Both the position numbers and the translations under genes were made by a program. A stretch of 53,874 nt of DNA from SLSG01 sp964477035. GTDB taxonomy: Bacteria; Bacteroidota; Bacteroidia; Bacteroidales; UBA7960. Positions 16,874-25,553 of the stretch are shown here, piece after piece (the first letter of the stretch is position 1; the number at the start of each line of letters is the position of its first letter). Under the pieces are notes generated by a model. It did no database searches and had not been told where the DNA came from. It worked only from the letters and a program-made list of their open reading frames with translations. Where the stretch lies: NCBI GenBank assembly GCA_964477035.1, contig CAYZCW010000015.1, forward strand, positions 1 through 53,874, written 5' to 3'.

Positions 16874-17866
16874 TTAGTCCTTATCTAATTTATATTTCGC
16901 AAGGTTCATTCCAAAGCTGAGGTTCTTTGCCTTGATCAGCTCTTCCAGCTCGGTCAGTGATTTCTTCCCGAAATTGCGGAATTTCAACAGGTCGTGTTTG
17001 TTCAGGGAAACAAGATCAGCCAGGGTTTCCACATCGGCGGCCTTGAGGCAGTTCAGCGCACGGACTGAAAGGTCCAGGTCAACCAGCTTGGTTTTAAGCA
17101 ACTGCCTCATGTGCAGGGATGTTTCGTCAAACTCCTCGCTGGCCGCCTTCTCTTCCGTGTCCAGGGTGATTTTCTCATCCGAGAACAGCATGAAGTGCAG
17201 GATGAGAATGCGGGCGGCTTCCTTGAGGGCTTCCTTGGGAGAGATAGAACCATCGGTCTGGATATCAAGAACCAGCTTTTCATAGTCAGTCTTCTGCTCC
17301 ACACGGTAGTTCTCGATGAAAAACTTCACGTTCTGGATCGGCGTGAAAATGGAGTCCACGGCAACCACCCCGATGACCGGGTTCAGGCCCTTGTTCTCCT
17401 CCGCGGGCACATAACCCCGGCCCTTTTCAATATTGAACTCCATCACCAGCTCCACCTTGGGCTCCATATGGCAGATCACCACCTCCGGATTGAGTACCTG
17501 AAAATTGGACAAGGCGTTGTTCAGGTCCCCGGCCTTGAATTGTTCCTGGCCGCTGATTTTGATACTGAACTTTTCGGATTCCACATCCTCAACCTGCCGC
17601 TTAAAGCGGATCTTTTTGATGTTCAGGATGATCTCGGTAACGTCCTCCACAACCCCCTTGATGGTGGAAAACTCATGGTCCACCCCGTCTATTTTTACGG
17701 AAGTAATGGCAAACCCCTCCAGGGATGACAGCAGAATTCTTCTGAGCGCATTGCCAATGGTGATTCCGTAACCGGGCTCCAACGGCCGGAACTCAAATTT
17801 TCCCAGGCGGTCGTCAGACTCCAGCATGATCACCTTGTCCGGTTTTTGAAAAGCTAAAATGGCCAT
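16874..17866 (-). CDS. rpoA: RNA polymerase alpha subunit
   Basis: A 330-residue alpha subunit. The N-terminal domain (about 1-230) carries the dimerisation and beta-contact motif G-N-A-L-R-R-I-L-L-S-S-L-E-G. A linker rich in Glu follows, then a C-terminal helix-hairpin-helix domain (about 250-320; L-D-L-S-V-R-A-L-N-C-L-K and K-S-L-T-E-L-E) that can bind upstream DNA and regulators. Length is typical. It sits between rpsD (36 bases upstream) and rplQ (5 bases downstream), the standard alpha-operon position. Confidence 0.98.
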   Translation of the reverse strand: MAILAFQKPDKVIMLESDDRLGKFEFRPLEPGYGITIGNALRRILLSSLEGFAITSVKIDGVDHEFSTIKGVVEDVTEIILNIKKIRFKRQVEDVESEKFSIKISGQEQFKAGDLNNALSNFQVLNPEVVICHMEPKVELVMEFNIEKGRGYVPAEENKGLNPVIGVVAVDSIFTPIQNVKFFIENYRVEQKTDYEKLVLDIQTDGSISPKEALKEAARILILHFMLFSDEKITLDTEEKAASEEFDETSLHMRQLLKTKLVDLDLSVRALNCLKAADVETLADLVSLNKHDLLKFRNFGKKSLTELEELIKAKNLSFGMNLAKYKLDKD

Positions 17867-17902
17867 TATATCTGTTTTTTTTATGAAAAATGGATACAGG
17901 TT

Positions 17903-18508
17903 CTACTTGGAGTACAATTCCACGATGAGCTGTTCCTTGATGTTTTCGGGAATGGCTTCCCTTTCGGGAAAACTCATGAACTTCCCGGCCATTTTTTCCT
18001 GGTCCCATTCGAGCCAGGAATAGCTGGAGGAACGTCCTGCCAGGGAATCCACAATATGCTCCAGGCTCTTGGATTTCTCCCGCACCCCCACGATGTCACC
18101 CGGCTTGAGGGTGTATGAGGGAATATTGGTCACCTTGCCGTTGACGGTGATGTGACGATGGCCGACAAGCTGGCGGGCGGCACGACGGGTCGGGGCGATG
18201 CCCAGGCGAAACACCACATTGTCCAGCCTTGCTTCCAGCAGCTGCAGGAGAATCTCCCCGGTGATGCCCTTTTTCCTGACCGCTTTGTTAAAGGTGTTGG
18301 AGAACTGTTTCTCAAGCAGGCCATAGGTGTACTTGGCCTTTTGCTTCTCAAGAAGCTGGATCCCGTATTCTGACATTTTGCGGCGCTTCTTCATCTGCCC
18401 ATGCTGTCCCGGGGGATATTTCTTCTTCTCAAATGCTTTGTCTGCACCGAAAATGGGATCTCCAAACTTACGTGCAATCTTGGTTGTGGGGCCGGTATAT
18501 CTTGCCAT
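17903..18508 (-). CDS. rpsD: Small-subunit ribosomal protein S4
   Basis: A 201-residue primary 16S rRNA-binding protein. The start M-A-R-Y-T-G-P-T-T-K-I-A-R-K-F-G is the family's non-zinc form, without the N-terminal Cys cluster. The S4 RNA-binding domain (about 90-150) contains R-L-D-N-V-V-F-R and G-H-R-H-I-T-V-N-G. In other bacteria S4 is the translational repressor of the alpha operon. It lies between rpsK and rpoA with gaps of 39 and 36 bases. Confidence 0.98.
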   Translation of the reverse strand: MARYTGPTTKIARKFGDPIFGADKAFEKKKYPPGQHGQMKKRRKMSEYGIQLLEKQKAKYTYGLLEKQFSNTFNKAVRKKGITGEILLQLLEARLDNVVFRLGIAPTRRAARQLVGHRHITVNGKVTNIPSYTLKPGDIVGVREKSKSLEHIVDSLAGRSSSYSWLEWDQEKMAGKFMSFPEREAIPENIKEQLIVELYSK

Positions 18509-18547
18509 GTTTTTTTTGCTTCAAATGTTACAAACTGATCACTCTGA

Positions 18548-18946
18548 TTAGACTCTTCTTCTTTTGGGAGGACGGCAGCCGTTGTGGGGCAGCGGGGTCA
18601 CGTCCATGATCTCGATCACCTCAATGCCGGAGGCATGCAGGGTGCGGATGGCGGACTCCCTTCCGGATCCGGGTCCCTTTACAAAAACCTTGACCTTGCG
18701 CAGTCCCTGGTCGTAAGCAACCTTTGCGGCATCGCCTGCGGCCATCTGCCCGGCATAGGGGGTGTTTTTCTTGGACCCCCTGAAGCCCATTTTTCCGGCA
18801 GAAGACCAGGAGATGACCTGCCCGTTCTGATTGGTCAGCGTGACATTGATGTTGTTGAAAGAAGCAAAAATATGCGCCTGTCCGACAGGCTCAACTTTCA
18901 CCACCCTTTTCTTGGTGCTCCTGGCACCCTTGGTTGATTTTGCCAT
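18548..18946 (-). CDS. rpsK: Small-subunit ribosomal protein S11
   Basis: A 132-residue 30S platform protein. It has the I-F-A-S-F-N-N-I-N-V-T-L-T segment, G-F-R-G-S-K-K-N-T-P-Y-A, and the C-terminal N-G-C-R-P-P-K-R-R-R-V signature. The N-terminal 20 residues are a short basic extension (K-S-T-K-G-A-R-S-T-K-K-R). It is 66 bases downstream of rpsM. Confidence 0.98.
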   Translation of the reverse strand: MAKSTKGARSTKKRVVKVEPVGQAHIFASFNNINVTLTNQNGQVISWSSAGKMGFRGSKKNTPYAGQMAAGDAAKVAYDQGLRKVKVFVKGPGSGRESAIRTLHASGIEVIEIMDVTPLPHNGCRPPKRRRV

Positions 18947-19012
18947 GGTATAAAAATGGTTTTTCTCTGGTCAAGCGGTGGCTTTCCACCCACTTCAATA
19001 AATAAACAGGAA

Positions 19013-19390
19013 TTACTTGGTTGCCTTCTTCTTGTTGGCAACGGTCTTTTTCTTTCCCTTTCGGGTACGTGCATTGTTTTTTGTCTTCTGACCCCTAAGG
19101 GGCAGTCCGATGCGGTGACGGATACCACGGTAACATCCGATATCCATCAATCGTTTGATGTTCATCTGGGTTTCGGACCGCAGGCTGCCCTCCACCTTAT
19201 AATGCTCATTGATGACGTTACGGACAGCGGTCAGCTGCTCATCATCCCACTGATCCACTTTCAGATCAACATCAACCCCGGCTTTCAGCAAAATATTTCG
19301 GGCCGTGCTTTGCCCGATGCCATAAATGTAGGTCAGGCTGATTACGCCCCTTTTGTTTCTTGGAATATCAACTCCAGCTATACGTGCCAT
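19013..19390 (-). CDS. rpsM: Small-subunit ribosomal protein S13
   Basis: A 125-residue 30S head protein contacting 5S/L5 bridges and tRNA. The family start M-A-R-I-A-G-V-D-I-P is followed by a helix-two-turn-helix region (T-Y-I-Y-G-I-G) and R-H-R-I-G-L-P-L-R-G-Q-K-T-K-N-N-A-R-T. A Lys-rich tail ends the protein. It starts 30 bases after rpmJ. Confidence 0.98.
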   Translation of the reverse strand: MARIAGVDIPRNKRGVISLTYIYGIGQSTARNILLKAGVDVDLKVDQWDDEQLTAVRNVINEHYKVEGSLRSETQMNIKRLMDIGCYRGIRHRIGLPLRGQKTKNNARTRKGKKKTVANKKKATK

Positions 19391-19420
19391 ATGTGTTTTT
19401 CTTTGCGGTTGTCTTTGTGT

Positions 19421-19537
19421 TTAACCCTGACGCTGTTTGTACTTGGGATTCTTTTTGTTGATGACATAAATCCTGCCCTTCCTCCGTACAATCTTGCAGT
19501 CGGTACTTCTTTTTTTTACGGATGCTCTGACTTTCAT
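19421..19537 (-). CDS. rpmJ: Large-subunit ribosomal protein L36, zinc-free type
   Basis: This short 38-residue gene reads M-K-V-R-A-S-V-K-K-R-S at its start and ends N-P-K-Y-K-Q-R-Q-G. It matches L36 over its full length, but the zinc ligands are mostly lost: only one Cys (residue 14) remains, where classic L36 has three Cys and one His. This 'C-minus' form is what I recall for Bacteroidota. It lies between infA (110 bases upstream) and rpsM (30 bases downstream), the canonical place. Confidence 0.96.
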   Translation of the reverse strand: MKVRASVKKRSTDCKIVRRKGRIYVINKKNPKYKQRQG

Positions 19538-19647
19538 TCGAGTTATATTTTAAAGTGGTTGAATGCGCTTCCTGTGGGACCGGGAAGTTTTGCCTTCCAT
19601 TGATTTATCGGTTCTTGTGAGGGCCCGTCCCATTCAGCATGTCATGG

Positions 19648-19866
19648 TTATTTGTACCTGAATGAAATCCGGCCTTTCGACAGGTCGTACGGAGACATCT
19701 CCACTTTCACCCTGTCGCCTGGCAGGATCTTGATGTAATGCATGCGCATTTTGCCGGAAATATGGGCCGTGATGATGTGCCCGTTCTCCAGCTCCACACG
19801 GAACATTGCATTCCCCAACGATTCAATGACCGTGCCGTCCTGCTGAATTGATGGTTGCTTTGCCAT
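19648..19866 (-). CDS. infA: Translation initiation factor IF-1
   Basis: A 72-residue single OB-fold protein with typical segments G-T-V-I-E-S-L-G-N-A-M-F-R-V-E-L, G-K-M-R-M-H-Y-I-K-I-L-P-G-D-R-V and the end K-G-R-I-S-F-R-Y-K. It binds the 30S A site during initiation. It begins 5 bases after map, so the two are translationally close, and precedes rpmJ. Confidence 0.98.
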   Translation of the reverse strand: MAKQPSIQQDGTVIESLGNAMFRVELENGHIITAHISGKMRMHYIKILPGDRVKVEMSPYDLSKGRISFRYK

Positions 19867-19871
19867 AGGCT

Positions 19872-20672
19872 TTACTTTATGATGATCGTATTGTGCGTGT
19901 TCTCCTTCAGGGCCTGTTCAATGTACGAAAACGATGAAAGGATCTGCGCCTTCTCCTTACCAACCGCCACGGTATGCTCGTAATGAGCAGAAGCCTTGCG
20001 GTCGGCTGTACGGATGGTCCATCCATCCTTCTCCTGCACCACAAAACGTTTCCCCAGGTTGATCATGGGTTCAATGGCAATGACCATCCCCTCCCGAAGT
20101 TTGGGGCCGCGGCCCCTGGTGCCGAAATTCGGAACCTCCGGGGGCTCGTGAAGGTTTCTTCCCAACCCGTGCCCGACCAATTCGCGGACCACTCCGTAAC
20201 CTGCCTTTTCAGCATGCTCCTGTATGGCCGCAGAAAGGTCCCCCAGCGACCGTCCTTCAACGGCATGTTCAATGCCGATGAGCAGGCACTGGTGGGTTGT
20301 TTTCATGAGCCGCCTGACCGCATCACTGACCTCCCCGACCGCAAAGGTGTAGGCAGAATCCCCGTAAAACCCGTTCTTCAACACCCCGCAGTCGATGGAC
20401 AGGATGTCCCCGTCATGCAATTCATTGTCGGATGGGAATCCATGGACGACGACCTCATTGGGTGATGCGCACAGGGTATACGGGAAGCCCTGGTATCCCT
20501 TGAACCCCGGGGTGGCCCCGTGGTCACGGATGTATTCCTCGGCCACCTTATCAAGCACCCTGGTGGTGATACCGGGCCTGATATACCTGGCAACCTCACC
20601 CAAAGTTTTCGCAACAAGCAAAGAACTCTCCTGAATGAACGCTATTTCTTCGTCGGTCTTGTACTGAATCAT
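19872..20672 (-). CDS. map: Methionine aminopeptidase, type I
   Basis: A 266-residue cytosolic metallopeptidase that removes the initiator Met from nascent proteins. The ATG at 20672 gives the family-like start M-I-Q-Y-K-T-D-E-E-I; an ATG two codons earlier (20678) is equally readable. Metal ligands are visible in S-I-D-C-G and Y-G-D-S-A-Y, H in V-G-H-G-L-G, E in A-I-E-P-M and E in H-Y-E-H-T. No N-terminal zinc-finger extension is present. It lies in the usual secY-map-infA order, 22 bases after secY. Confidence 0.97.
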   Translation of the reverse strand: MIQYKTDEEIAFIQESSLLVAKTLGEVARYIRPGITTRVLDKVAEEYIRDHGATPGFKGYQGFPYTLCASPNEVVVHGFPSDNELHDGDILSIDCGVLKNGFYGDSAYTFAVGEVSDAVRRLMKTTHQCLLIGIEHAVEGRSLGDLSAAIQEHAEKAGYGVVRELVGHGLGRNLHEPPEVPNFGTRGRGPKLREGMVIAIEPMINLGKRFVVQEKDGWTIRTADRKASAHYEHTVAVGKEKAQILSSFSYIEQALKENTHNTIIIK

Positions 20673-20694
20673 GCCCATGGGCCTCTTCTACTGG

Positions 20695-22053
20695 TTATCC
20701 GGTCATGCCCATCTGGGATGAACGGCCCTTGATCCTGCCTGATTTGGTCAGACCATCATAATGTCGCATAAGCAGGTGACTCTCGATCTGTTGCAGCGTG
20801 TCCAGCACAACCCCCACCATGATCAGCAGGGAGGTTCCTCCGAAAAACTGCGCAAATTGTCCGGTCACGCCCATCAGACTGACAAGCGCAGGCATGATGG
20901 CCACAAACGCCAGAAAGATGGAACCGGGCAGGGTGATCTTCGACATCACATTATCAATAAACTCAGCGGTTTTTTTGCCTGGCTTAACGCCCGGAATGAA
21001 ACCGCCGTTCTTCTTCATATCTTCAGCCATCTGATTGGGATTCACGGTAATGGCTGTATAAAAATAGGTGAACAGGATAATCAGGGTGGCGAAAGTGAAA
21101 TTGTACCAGAAACCGGTAAAATTGGAGAATGTGGCGGCAATGCCGCTCAGCGCCTCGGAGAACCCTACCAGGGTGATCGGGATGAACATGATGGCCTGGG
21201 CAAAGATGATGGGCATGACCCCGGCGGCATTGACTTTGAGGGGAATATACTGGCGCACGCCTCCGTACTGCTTGTTGCCGACAATCCGCTTGGCAAACTG
21301 CACCGGGATGCGCCGGGTACCCTGCACCAGCAATATGGTCAGCACCACCACCCCCATCAATATAACAAGTTCAACCAGGAAAACAACCAGGCCTCCCCCC
21401 TGTTCCTCCATGCGTGCAATGAACTCGGCAAACAGGGCAAACGGCAGGTTGGCAATGATGCCGATCATGATGATCAAAGAGATCCCGTTGCCAATGCCTT
21501 TCTCCGTGATCCGTTCACCCAGCCACATGACGAACATGGTACCGGCAATCAGGATGATGACCGAGGAGACCATGAAAAACGTCGTGGGGGAAGTGGCTGC
21601 CGGATCAAAGGGGGATATGGCCTCAGCCGGCAATTGGGACACCAGGTTGGCCAGGTAGGCAGGAGCTTGTGCAGCGGTAATAAAAACAGTCAGGTACCGG
21701 GTAATCTGATTGATTTTCTTGCGGCCGCTCTCCCCCTCCTTCTGAAGTCTCTGAAAATAGGGGACAGCGACGCCCATCAGCTGGATCACAATGGAGGCAC
21801 TGATATAGGGCATGATACCCAGGGCAAAAATGGAGGCATTGGAAAAGGCACCCCCCGAGAACATGTTCAACAGCCCCAGCAGTCCATCCTGAGTCTGAGC
21901 CTGCAATTGCTCAAGCTGGCCGGGGTCCACCCCGGGCAGCACCACAAAAGACCCCAGGCGGTAGATCAGAATAAAACCCAGGGTGTTGATGATGCGAATC
22001 CGCAGGTCCTCAATCCGGTAAATATTCTTAAGCGTCTGGATAAATCGTTTCAT
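20695..22053 (-). CDS. secY: Preprotein translocase subunit SecY
   Basis: A 452-residue inner-membrane protein with ten predicted helices that forms the Sec channel with SecE and SecG. Recognisable segments are the L-G-F-I-L-I-Y-R-L-G-S first helix, the G-I-M-P-Y-I-S-A-S-I-V-I-Q-L plug/helix-2 region and the cytosolic basic loop with K-R-I-V-G-N-K-Q. It starts 2 bases after rplO, implying coupled translation. Length is normal. Confidence 0.98.
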   Translation of the reverse strand: MKRFIQTLKNIYRIEDLRIRIINTLGFILIYRLGSFVVLPGVDPGQLEQLQAQTQDGLLGLLNMFSGGAFSNASIFALGIMPYISASIVIQLMGVAVPYFQRLQKEGESGRKKINQITRYLTVFITAAQAPAYLANLVSQLPAEAISPFDPAATSPTTFFMVSSVIILIAGTMFVMWLGERITEKGIGNGISLIIMIGIIANLPFALFAEFIARMEEQGGGLVVFLVELVILMGVVVLTILLVQGTRRIPVQFAKRIVGNKQYGGVRQYIPLKVNAAGVMPIIFAQAIMFIPITLVGFSEALSGIAATFSNFTGFWYNFTFATLIILFTYFYTAITVNPNQMAEDMKKNGGFIPGVKPGKKTAEFIDNVMSKITLPGSIFLAFVAIMPALVSLMGVTGQFAQFFGGTSLLIMVGVVLDTLQQIESHLLMRHYDGLTKSGRIKGRSSQMGMTG

Positions 22054-22055
22054 CC

Positions 22056-22505
22056 TTATGAAATCTTGTTAACTGTTCCACCGTTGGCTTCTATGGCTTT
22101 AATGGCCGAATCCGAGAAGGCATGGGCACTGACCTCCAGTTTGGCGGTGAGTTTTCCCCTGCCAAGCACCTTGACCAGGTCCTTGCGGGAAATAAGCCCG
22201 TTATCCTGGAAGGTCTGGATGTCAAACACCTGCAATCCTTTTTCTTCCGAAAGTTTTTGCAGTACATCCAGGTTGACAGGCGTGTATTCCACACGGTTCG
22301 GGTTGTTGAACCCGAACTTGGGCAGGCGGCGGGCAAGAGGCATCTGCCCCCCTTCAAAACCAGCTTTGCGCTTGTAACCTGCGCGGGACTGGGCCCCTTT
22401 GTGTCCCTTGGTGGAAGTGCCTCCGCGGGTTGATCCTTCACCCCTGCCGATCCTTTTGTTCTTTCTGACGGACCCCCCGGCCGGTTTCAGATTGCTTAAA
22501 TCCAT
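22056..22505 (-). CDS. rplO: Large-subunit ribosomal protein L15
   Basis: A 149-residue protein from the ATG at 22505 (M-D-L-S-N-L-K-P-A-G-G-S); ten codons of in-frame sequence upstream are not family-like. The N-terminal Gly/Arg-rich extended arm (R-I-G-R-G-E-G-S-T-R-G-G) threads into 23S rRNA, and F-G-F-N-N-P follows. It lies 36 bases after rpmD and 2 before secY. Confidence 0.98.
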   Translation of the reverse strand: MDLSNLKPAGGSVRKNKRIGRGEGSTRGGTSTKGHKGAQSRAGYKRKAGFEGGQMPLARRLPKFGFNNPNRVEYTPVNLDVLQKLSEEKGLQVFDIQTFQDNGLISRKDLVKVLGRGKLTAKLEVSAHAFSDSAIKAIEANGGTVNKIS

Positions 22506-22541
22506 TGTATCGTTCGAATTAATTGATTGAACCATGAATGA

Positions 22542-22727
22542 TTATTCGGTGACCTCTTCCACCCTGACCAGGTGGCTGACCTTCCCGATCATGCCTTCCA
22601 CCTGGGGAGAGGCCGCAATCAGGACAGATTTGTTCATTTTGCGGATGCCCAGGGCATCCAGGGTCTTCTTTTGCTTGTCCGGCTGACCGATCCTGCTTTT
22701 GACCTGTGTGATTCTGTATTTTTTCAT
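22542..22727 (-). CDS. rpmD: Large-subunit ribosomal protein L30
   Basis: A 61-residue protein with the start M-K-K-Y-R-I-T-Q-V-K-S-R-I-G, a small ferredoxin-like fold with G-I-R-K-M-N at the centre. A longer frame would overlap the rpsE end, so the ATG at 22727 is preferred. It is separated from rpsE by 73 bases, one of the larger gaps in the spc part. Confidence 0.97.
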   Translation of the reverse strand: MKKYRITQVKSRIGQPDKQKKTLDALGIRKMNKSVLIAASPQVEGMIGKVSHLVRVEEVTE

Positions 22728-22800
22728 AATCAATGCTTTCAGAAATGTGACATGCTTGTTTGGCGATCCGTCAGGCTGCCTGGATGCAGCACGGAGTGGG

Positions 22801-23319
22801 TTACCCGTTGAAAACCCTTTCGGGGGTGATGCCCCTTTGCTGGGCAACCATGAATGGATCGCGGAGCCTGGTCAGCGCATCAATCGTAGCTTTTACAACA
22901 CTATGCGGATTGGAGGATCCTTTGGATTTGGCCAGCACGTCGGTAATCCCCACGCTTTCCAAAACCGCCCTCATGGCCCCCCCGGCAATAACCCCCGCAC
23001 CATGGGCGGCGGGCTTGATCAGCACGCGGGCCCCACTGTACTTGCCCTCCTGGGCATGGGGGATGGTTCCTTTGTGAACCGGAACCTGGATGAGGTGTTT
23101 CTTGGCGTCATCGATGCCCTTGCTGATGGCGGTGGTTACCTCCTTGGCCTTCCCAAGGCCGTGGCCAACCACGCCGTTTTCATTTCCCACGACAACAATC
23201 GCAGAGAAGCTGAAGGTCCGGCCACCCTTGGTTACCTTGGTAACCCGCTGGATGCTTACCAGCCGGTCCTTAAACTCGATCTCGCTGGATTTAACTTTCT
23301 TGATGTTTGCGTTTGCCAT
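22801..23319 (-). CDS. rpsE: Small-subunit ribosomal protein S5
   Basis: A 172-residue protein with the N-terminal double-stranded RNA-binding-like domain (L-V-S-I-Q-R-V-T-K-V-T-K-G-G-R-T-F and G-H-G-L-G-K-A) and the C-terminal domain with G-V-I-A-G-G-A-M-R and the S-K-G-S-S-N-P-H-S-V-V-K motif. It contributes to mRNA entry and decoding fidelity. Gap to rplR: 6 bases. Confidence 0.98.
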   Translation of the reverse strand: MANANIKKVKSSEIEFKDRLVSIQRVTKVTKGGRTFSFSAIVVVGNENGVVGHGLGKAKEVTTAISKGIDDAKKHLIQVPVHKGTIPHAQEGKYSGARVLIKPAAHGAGVIAGGAMRAVLESVGITDVLAKSKGSSNPHSVVKATIDALTRLRDPFMVAQQRGITPERVFNG

Positions 23320-23325
23320 AATCTC

Positions 23326-23685
23326 CTAAAATTTTAAGCCGCCTTCCCGGGCTCCGTCTGCCAATGATTTAACTCTTCCGTGGTACAGGTATCCATTCCG
23401 GTCAAAGACAATGGTCTCGATCCCGGCTTCCCGGGCCCTTTCGGCCACCAGTTTTCCCACCTGCCTGGCTGCTTCGGTCTTGGTCATTTTTGTGTCGCCA
23501 ATCTCTTTGCCCAGGGAGGAGGCCGATGCCAGCGTCTTCCCGTCCAGGTCATTGATCACCTGGGCATAAATGGCTTTGTTGCTTCTGAAAACAGACAGCC
23601 TGGGCTTCTCTGCAGTGCCCCGGACCCTCTTCCGCACGCGGTATTTGATTTTGGTCCTTCTGTCCAATTTATTCTTTGTTGCCAT
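23326..23685 (-). CDS. rplR: Large-subunit ribosomal protein L18
   Basis: A 119-residue 5S rRNA-binding protein. R-L-S-V-F-R-S-N-K-A-I-Y-A-Q-V-I-D-D-like core reads L-S-V-F-R-S-N-K-A-I-Y-A-Q-V-I-N-D, and the C-terminus has F-D-R-N-G-Y-L-Y-H-G-R-V-K. The N-terminal arm is Lys/Arg-rich. It lies between rplF (29-base gap) and rpsE. Confidence 0.98.
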   Translation of the reverse strand: MATKNKLDRRTKIKYRVRKRVRGTAEKPRLSVFRSNKAIYAQVINDLDGKTLASASSLGKEIGDTKMTKTEAARQVGKLVAERAREAGIETIVFDRNGYLYHGRVKSLADGAREGGLKF

Positions 23686-23714
23686 CCTGTGATGTGGATT
23701 AAAAATTACAAACT

Positions 23715-24272
23715 TTATTTGGCTGCGGCGGCTTTACCGGCTTTCCTTCTGATCACCTCGCCCGCGAAGCGGATCCCTTTCCCTTTATAGGGTTCGGGTT
23801 TGCGCAGGGAGCGGATCTTGGCTGCCACCTGTCCGAGCAGTTGCTTGTCGTGCGACTCCATGATGATCTTGGGATTTTTCCCCCTTTCTGTCAGGGTGTC
23901 CAGCTTGATCTCCTGGGGAACTTCAAAAAAGATTCCGTGGGAGTACCCAAGCGACAGTTCCAGAAGCTGTCCGTTATGGGAAGCCTTGTACCCCACGCCG
24001 ACCAATTCCTGAACCACTTTATAGCCCTCGGATACACCGACCACCATGTTATGAATCAGGGAGCGGTACAATCCATGAAGTGCCTTGTGCCGTTTCTGTT
24101 CCGTGGCACGATCCAGGGTAAGAACCGGGCCGTCAAACTGAAGGGAGATGCCTTCATCGACTGCCTGAGTCAATTCCCCCTTGGGCCCTTTAACGGTTAC
24201 AAGGTTGTTGTCGGATACCGAAACGGTCACACCGGCAGGTATGGTTATGGGTTGTTTTCCAATTCTTGACAT
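23715..24272 (-). CDS. rplF: Large-subunit ribosomal protein L6
   Basis: A 185-residue protein with start M-S-R-I-G-K-Q-P-I at 24272; 47 upstream in-frame codons belong to the rpsH region and are not used. Two repeated L6 domains are followed by the C-terminal signature R-K-P-E-P-Y-K-G-K-G-I-R. It contacts the sarcin-ricin loop region. It starts 13 bases after rpsH. Confidence 0.98.
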   Translation of the reverse strand: MSRIGKQPITIPAGVTVSVSDNNLVTVKGPKGELTQAVDEGISLQFDGPVLTLDRATEQKRHKALHGLYRSLIHNMVVGVSEGYKVVQELVGVGYKASHNGQLLELSLGYSHGIFFEVPQEIKLDTLTERGKNPKIIMESHDKQLLGQVAAKIRSLRKPEPYKGKGIRFAGEVIRRKAGKAAAAK

Positions 24273-24285
24273 GATTCCTTCTCCT

Positions 24286-24684
24286 TTAACTAACGTAACA
24301 AATAACTTCTCCGCCGACGCCCAGGGTCCGCGCCTCCTTGTCCGTGATGAGTCCCCGGGAAGTGGAAATAATGGCAACGCCCAGACCATTAAGAACCCTT
24401 GGCAGGTCGTCACTGCCGCAGTACTTGCGCAAACCGGGGCGGCTCACGCGCCGGATCTCACTGATGGCGGGAAGCTTGGTCACCGGGTGGTACTTCAGGG
24501 CGATCTTGATCATCGCCGGTTTCTTGTCATCCTCAAACTTATAATTCAGGATGTATCCCTTTTCAAAAAGAATCTTGGTGATCCCCTTCTTGAGATTCGA
24601 TGCAGGAATTTCAACAATCCTGTGATTGGCCTTGACGGCATTCCTTATTCTGGTTAAATAATCTGCAATTGGATCCGTTATCAT
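24286..24684 (-). CDS. rpsH: Small-subunit ribosomal protein S8
   Basis: A 132-residue protein starting M-I-T-D-P-I-A-D-Y-L-T-R-I-R-N-A, with the C-terminal S-T-S-R-G-L-I-T-D-K-E-A-R signature. In other bacteria S8 also represses the spc operon by binding its mRNA near rplE; that site was not searched for here. Gaps: 31 bases to rpsN, 13 to rplF. Confidence 0.98.
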   Translation of the reverse strand: MITDPIADYLTRIRNAVKANHRIVEIPASNLKKGITKILFEKGYILNYKFEDDKKPAMIKIALKYHPVTKLPAISEIRRVSRPGLRKYCGSDDLPRVLNGLGVAIISTSRGLITDKEARTLGVGGEVICYVS

Positions 24685-24715
24685 TGGAATATCTGTATAG
24701 GTTGTTTACTCGTAA

Positions 24716-24985
24716 CTACCAGCTGGACTTGGTCACTCCGGGAATGAGGCCTGCATTGGCCATTTCCCGGAAGTTGATGCGGGAAATCCCGAACTGGCGC
24801 ATGTAACCCTTTGGGCGGCCGGTCAGTTTGCAGCGATTGTGAAGGCGTACGGGCGAAGCATTCTTGGGGAGCTTCTGAAGGGCTTCCCAGTCACCCTGTG
24901 CCTTCAGTTCCTCTCGCCGGGCGGCATATTTTGCAACCAGTTTTTCTCTCTTAAGCTCTCTGGCTTTCATGGATTCTTTTGCCAT
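24716..24985 (-). CDS. rpsN: Small-subunit ribosomal protein S14, long zinc-free type
   Basis: An 89-residue protein with the C-terminal S14 signature: N-R-C-K-L-T-G-R-P-K-G-Y, F-G-I-S-R-I-N-F-R-E and the end G-V-T-K-S-S-W. It lacks the paired CxxC zinc ligands of the short type and has the longer N-terminal helix. It lies 10 bases after rplE. Confidence 0.98.
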   Translation of the reverse strand: MAKESMKARELKREKLVAKYAARREELKAQGDWEALQKLPKNASPVRLHNRCKLTGRPKGYMRQFGISRINFREMANAGLIPGVTKSSW

Positions 24986-24995
24986 GGCGGTTGAA

Positions 24996-25553
24996 TTATT
25001 TTTTCATGTTTTTAAATGGAACACCAAAATGACGCAGCAGGGCATAGGCCTCACGGTCGGTGTTGGCCGAAGTAACGAAGGTGATGTCAAGGCCGCTGAT
25101 CCGGTTTACCTTATCGATATTGATTTCCGGAAAAATGATCTGCTCGGGCACACCCAGGGTGAAGTTGCCCCGCCCATCAAATCCCTTCTCATTCACACCT
25201 TTGAAGTCGCGGATACGCGGCAGGGAAACCGCCACGAGCCGGTCAAGGAATTCATACATGCGGTCTCCCCTCAGGGTGACCCGCACCCCGATGGGCATGC
25301 CGCGCCGGAGCTTGAAGTTGGAAATGTCCTTCTTTGATTTCGTGGGAACGGCCTTCTGGCCACCCACCAGCGTCATTTCCTCCAGGGCGGCATCGATGAT
25401 CTTTTTATCTGTAATCGCAACGCCCACCCCCTGGTTGAGGCAGATCTTCTGGAGTTTGGGAACCTGCATCTGGTTCTTCAACTGGAGTTCCTCCATCAAG
25501 GCCGGAACGATTTCCTCCTTGTATTGCTTTTTTAATCTGGGTATATAGCTCAT
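24996..25553 (-). CDS. rplE: Large-subunit ribosomal protein L5
   Basis: A 185-residue 5S rRNA-binding protein. It has M-Q-V-P-K-L-Q-K-I-C-L-N-Q-G-V-G near the N-terminus, G-M-P-I-G-V-R-V-T-L-R and the D-I-T-F-V-T-S-A end region. Its start overlaps the rplX stop by one base (TAATG), consistent with translational coupling. Confidence 0.98.
   Translation of the reverse strand: MSYIPRLKKQYKEEIVPALMEELQLKNQMQVPKLQKICLNQGVGVAITDKKIIDAALEEMTLVGGQKAVPTKSKKDISNFKLRRGMPIGVRVTLRGDRMYEFLDRLVAVSLPRIRDFKGVNEKGFDGRGNFTLGVPEQIIFPEINIDKVNRISGLDITFVTSANTDREAYALLRHFGVPFKNMKK

Noticed and set aside
20761..22377. 538-codon plus-strand frame over secY and rplO
   Set aside because: Antisense to two highly conserved genes, with biased His/Gln/Asn composition.
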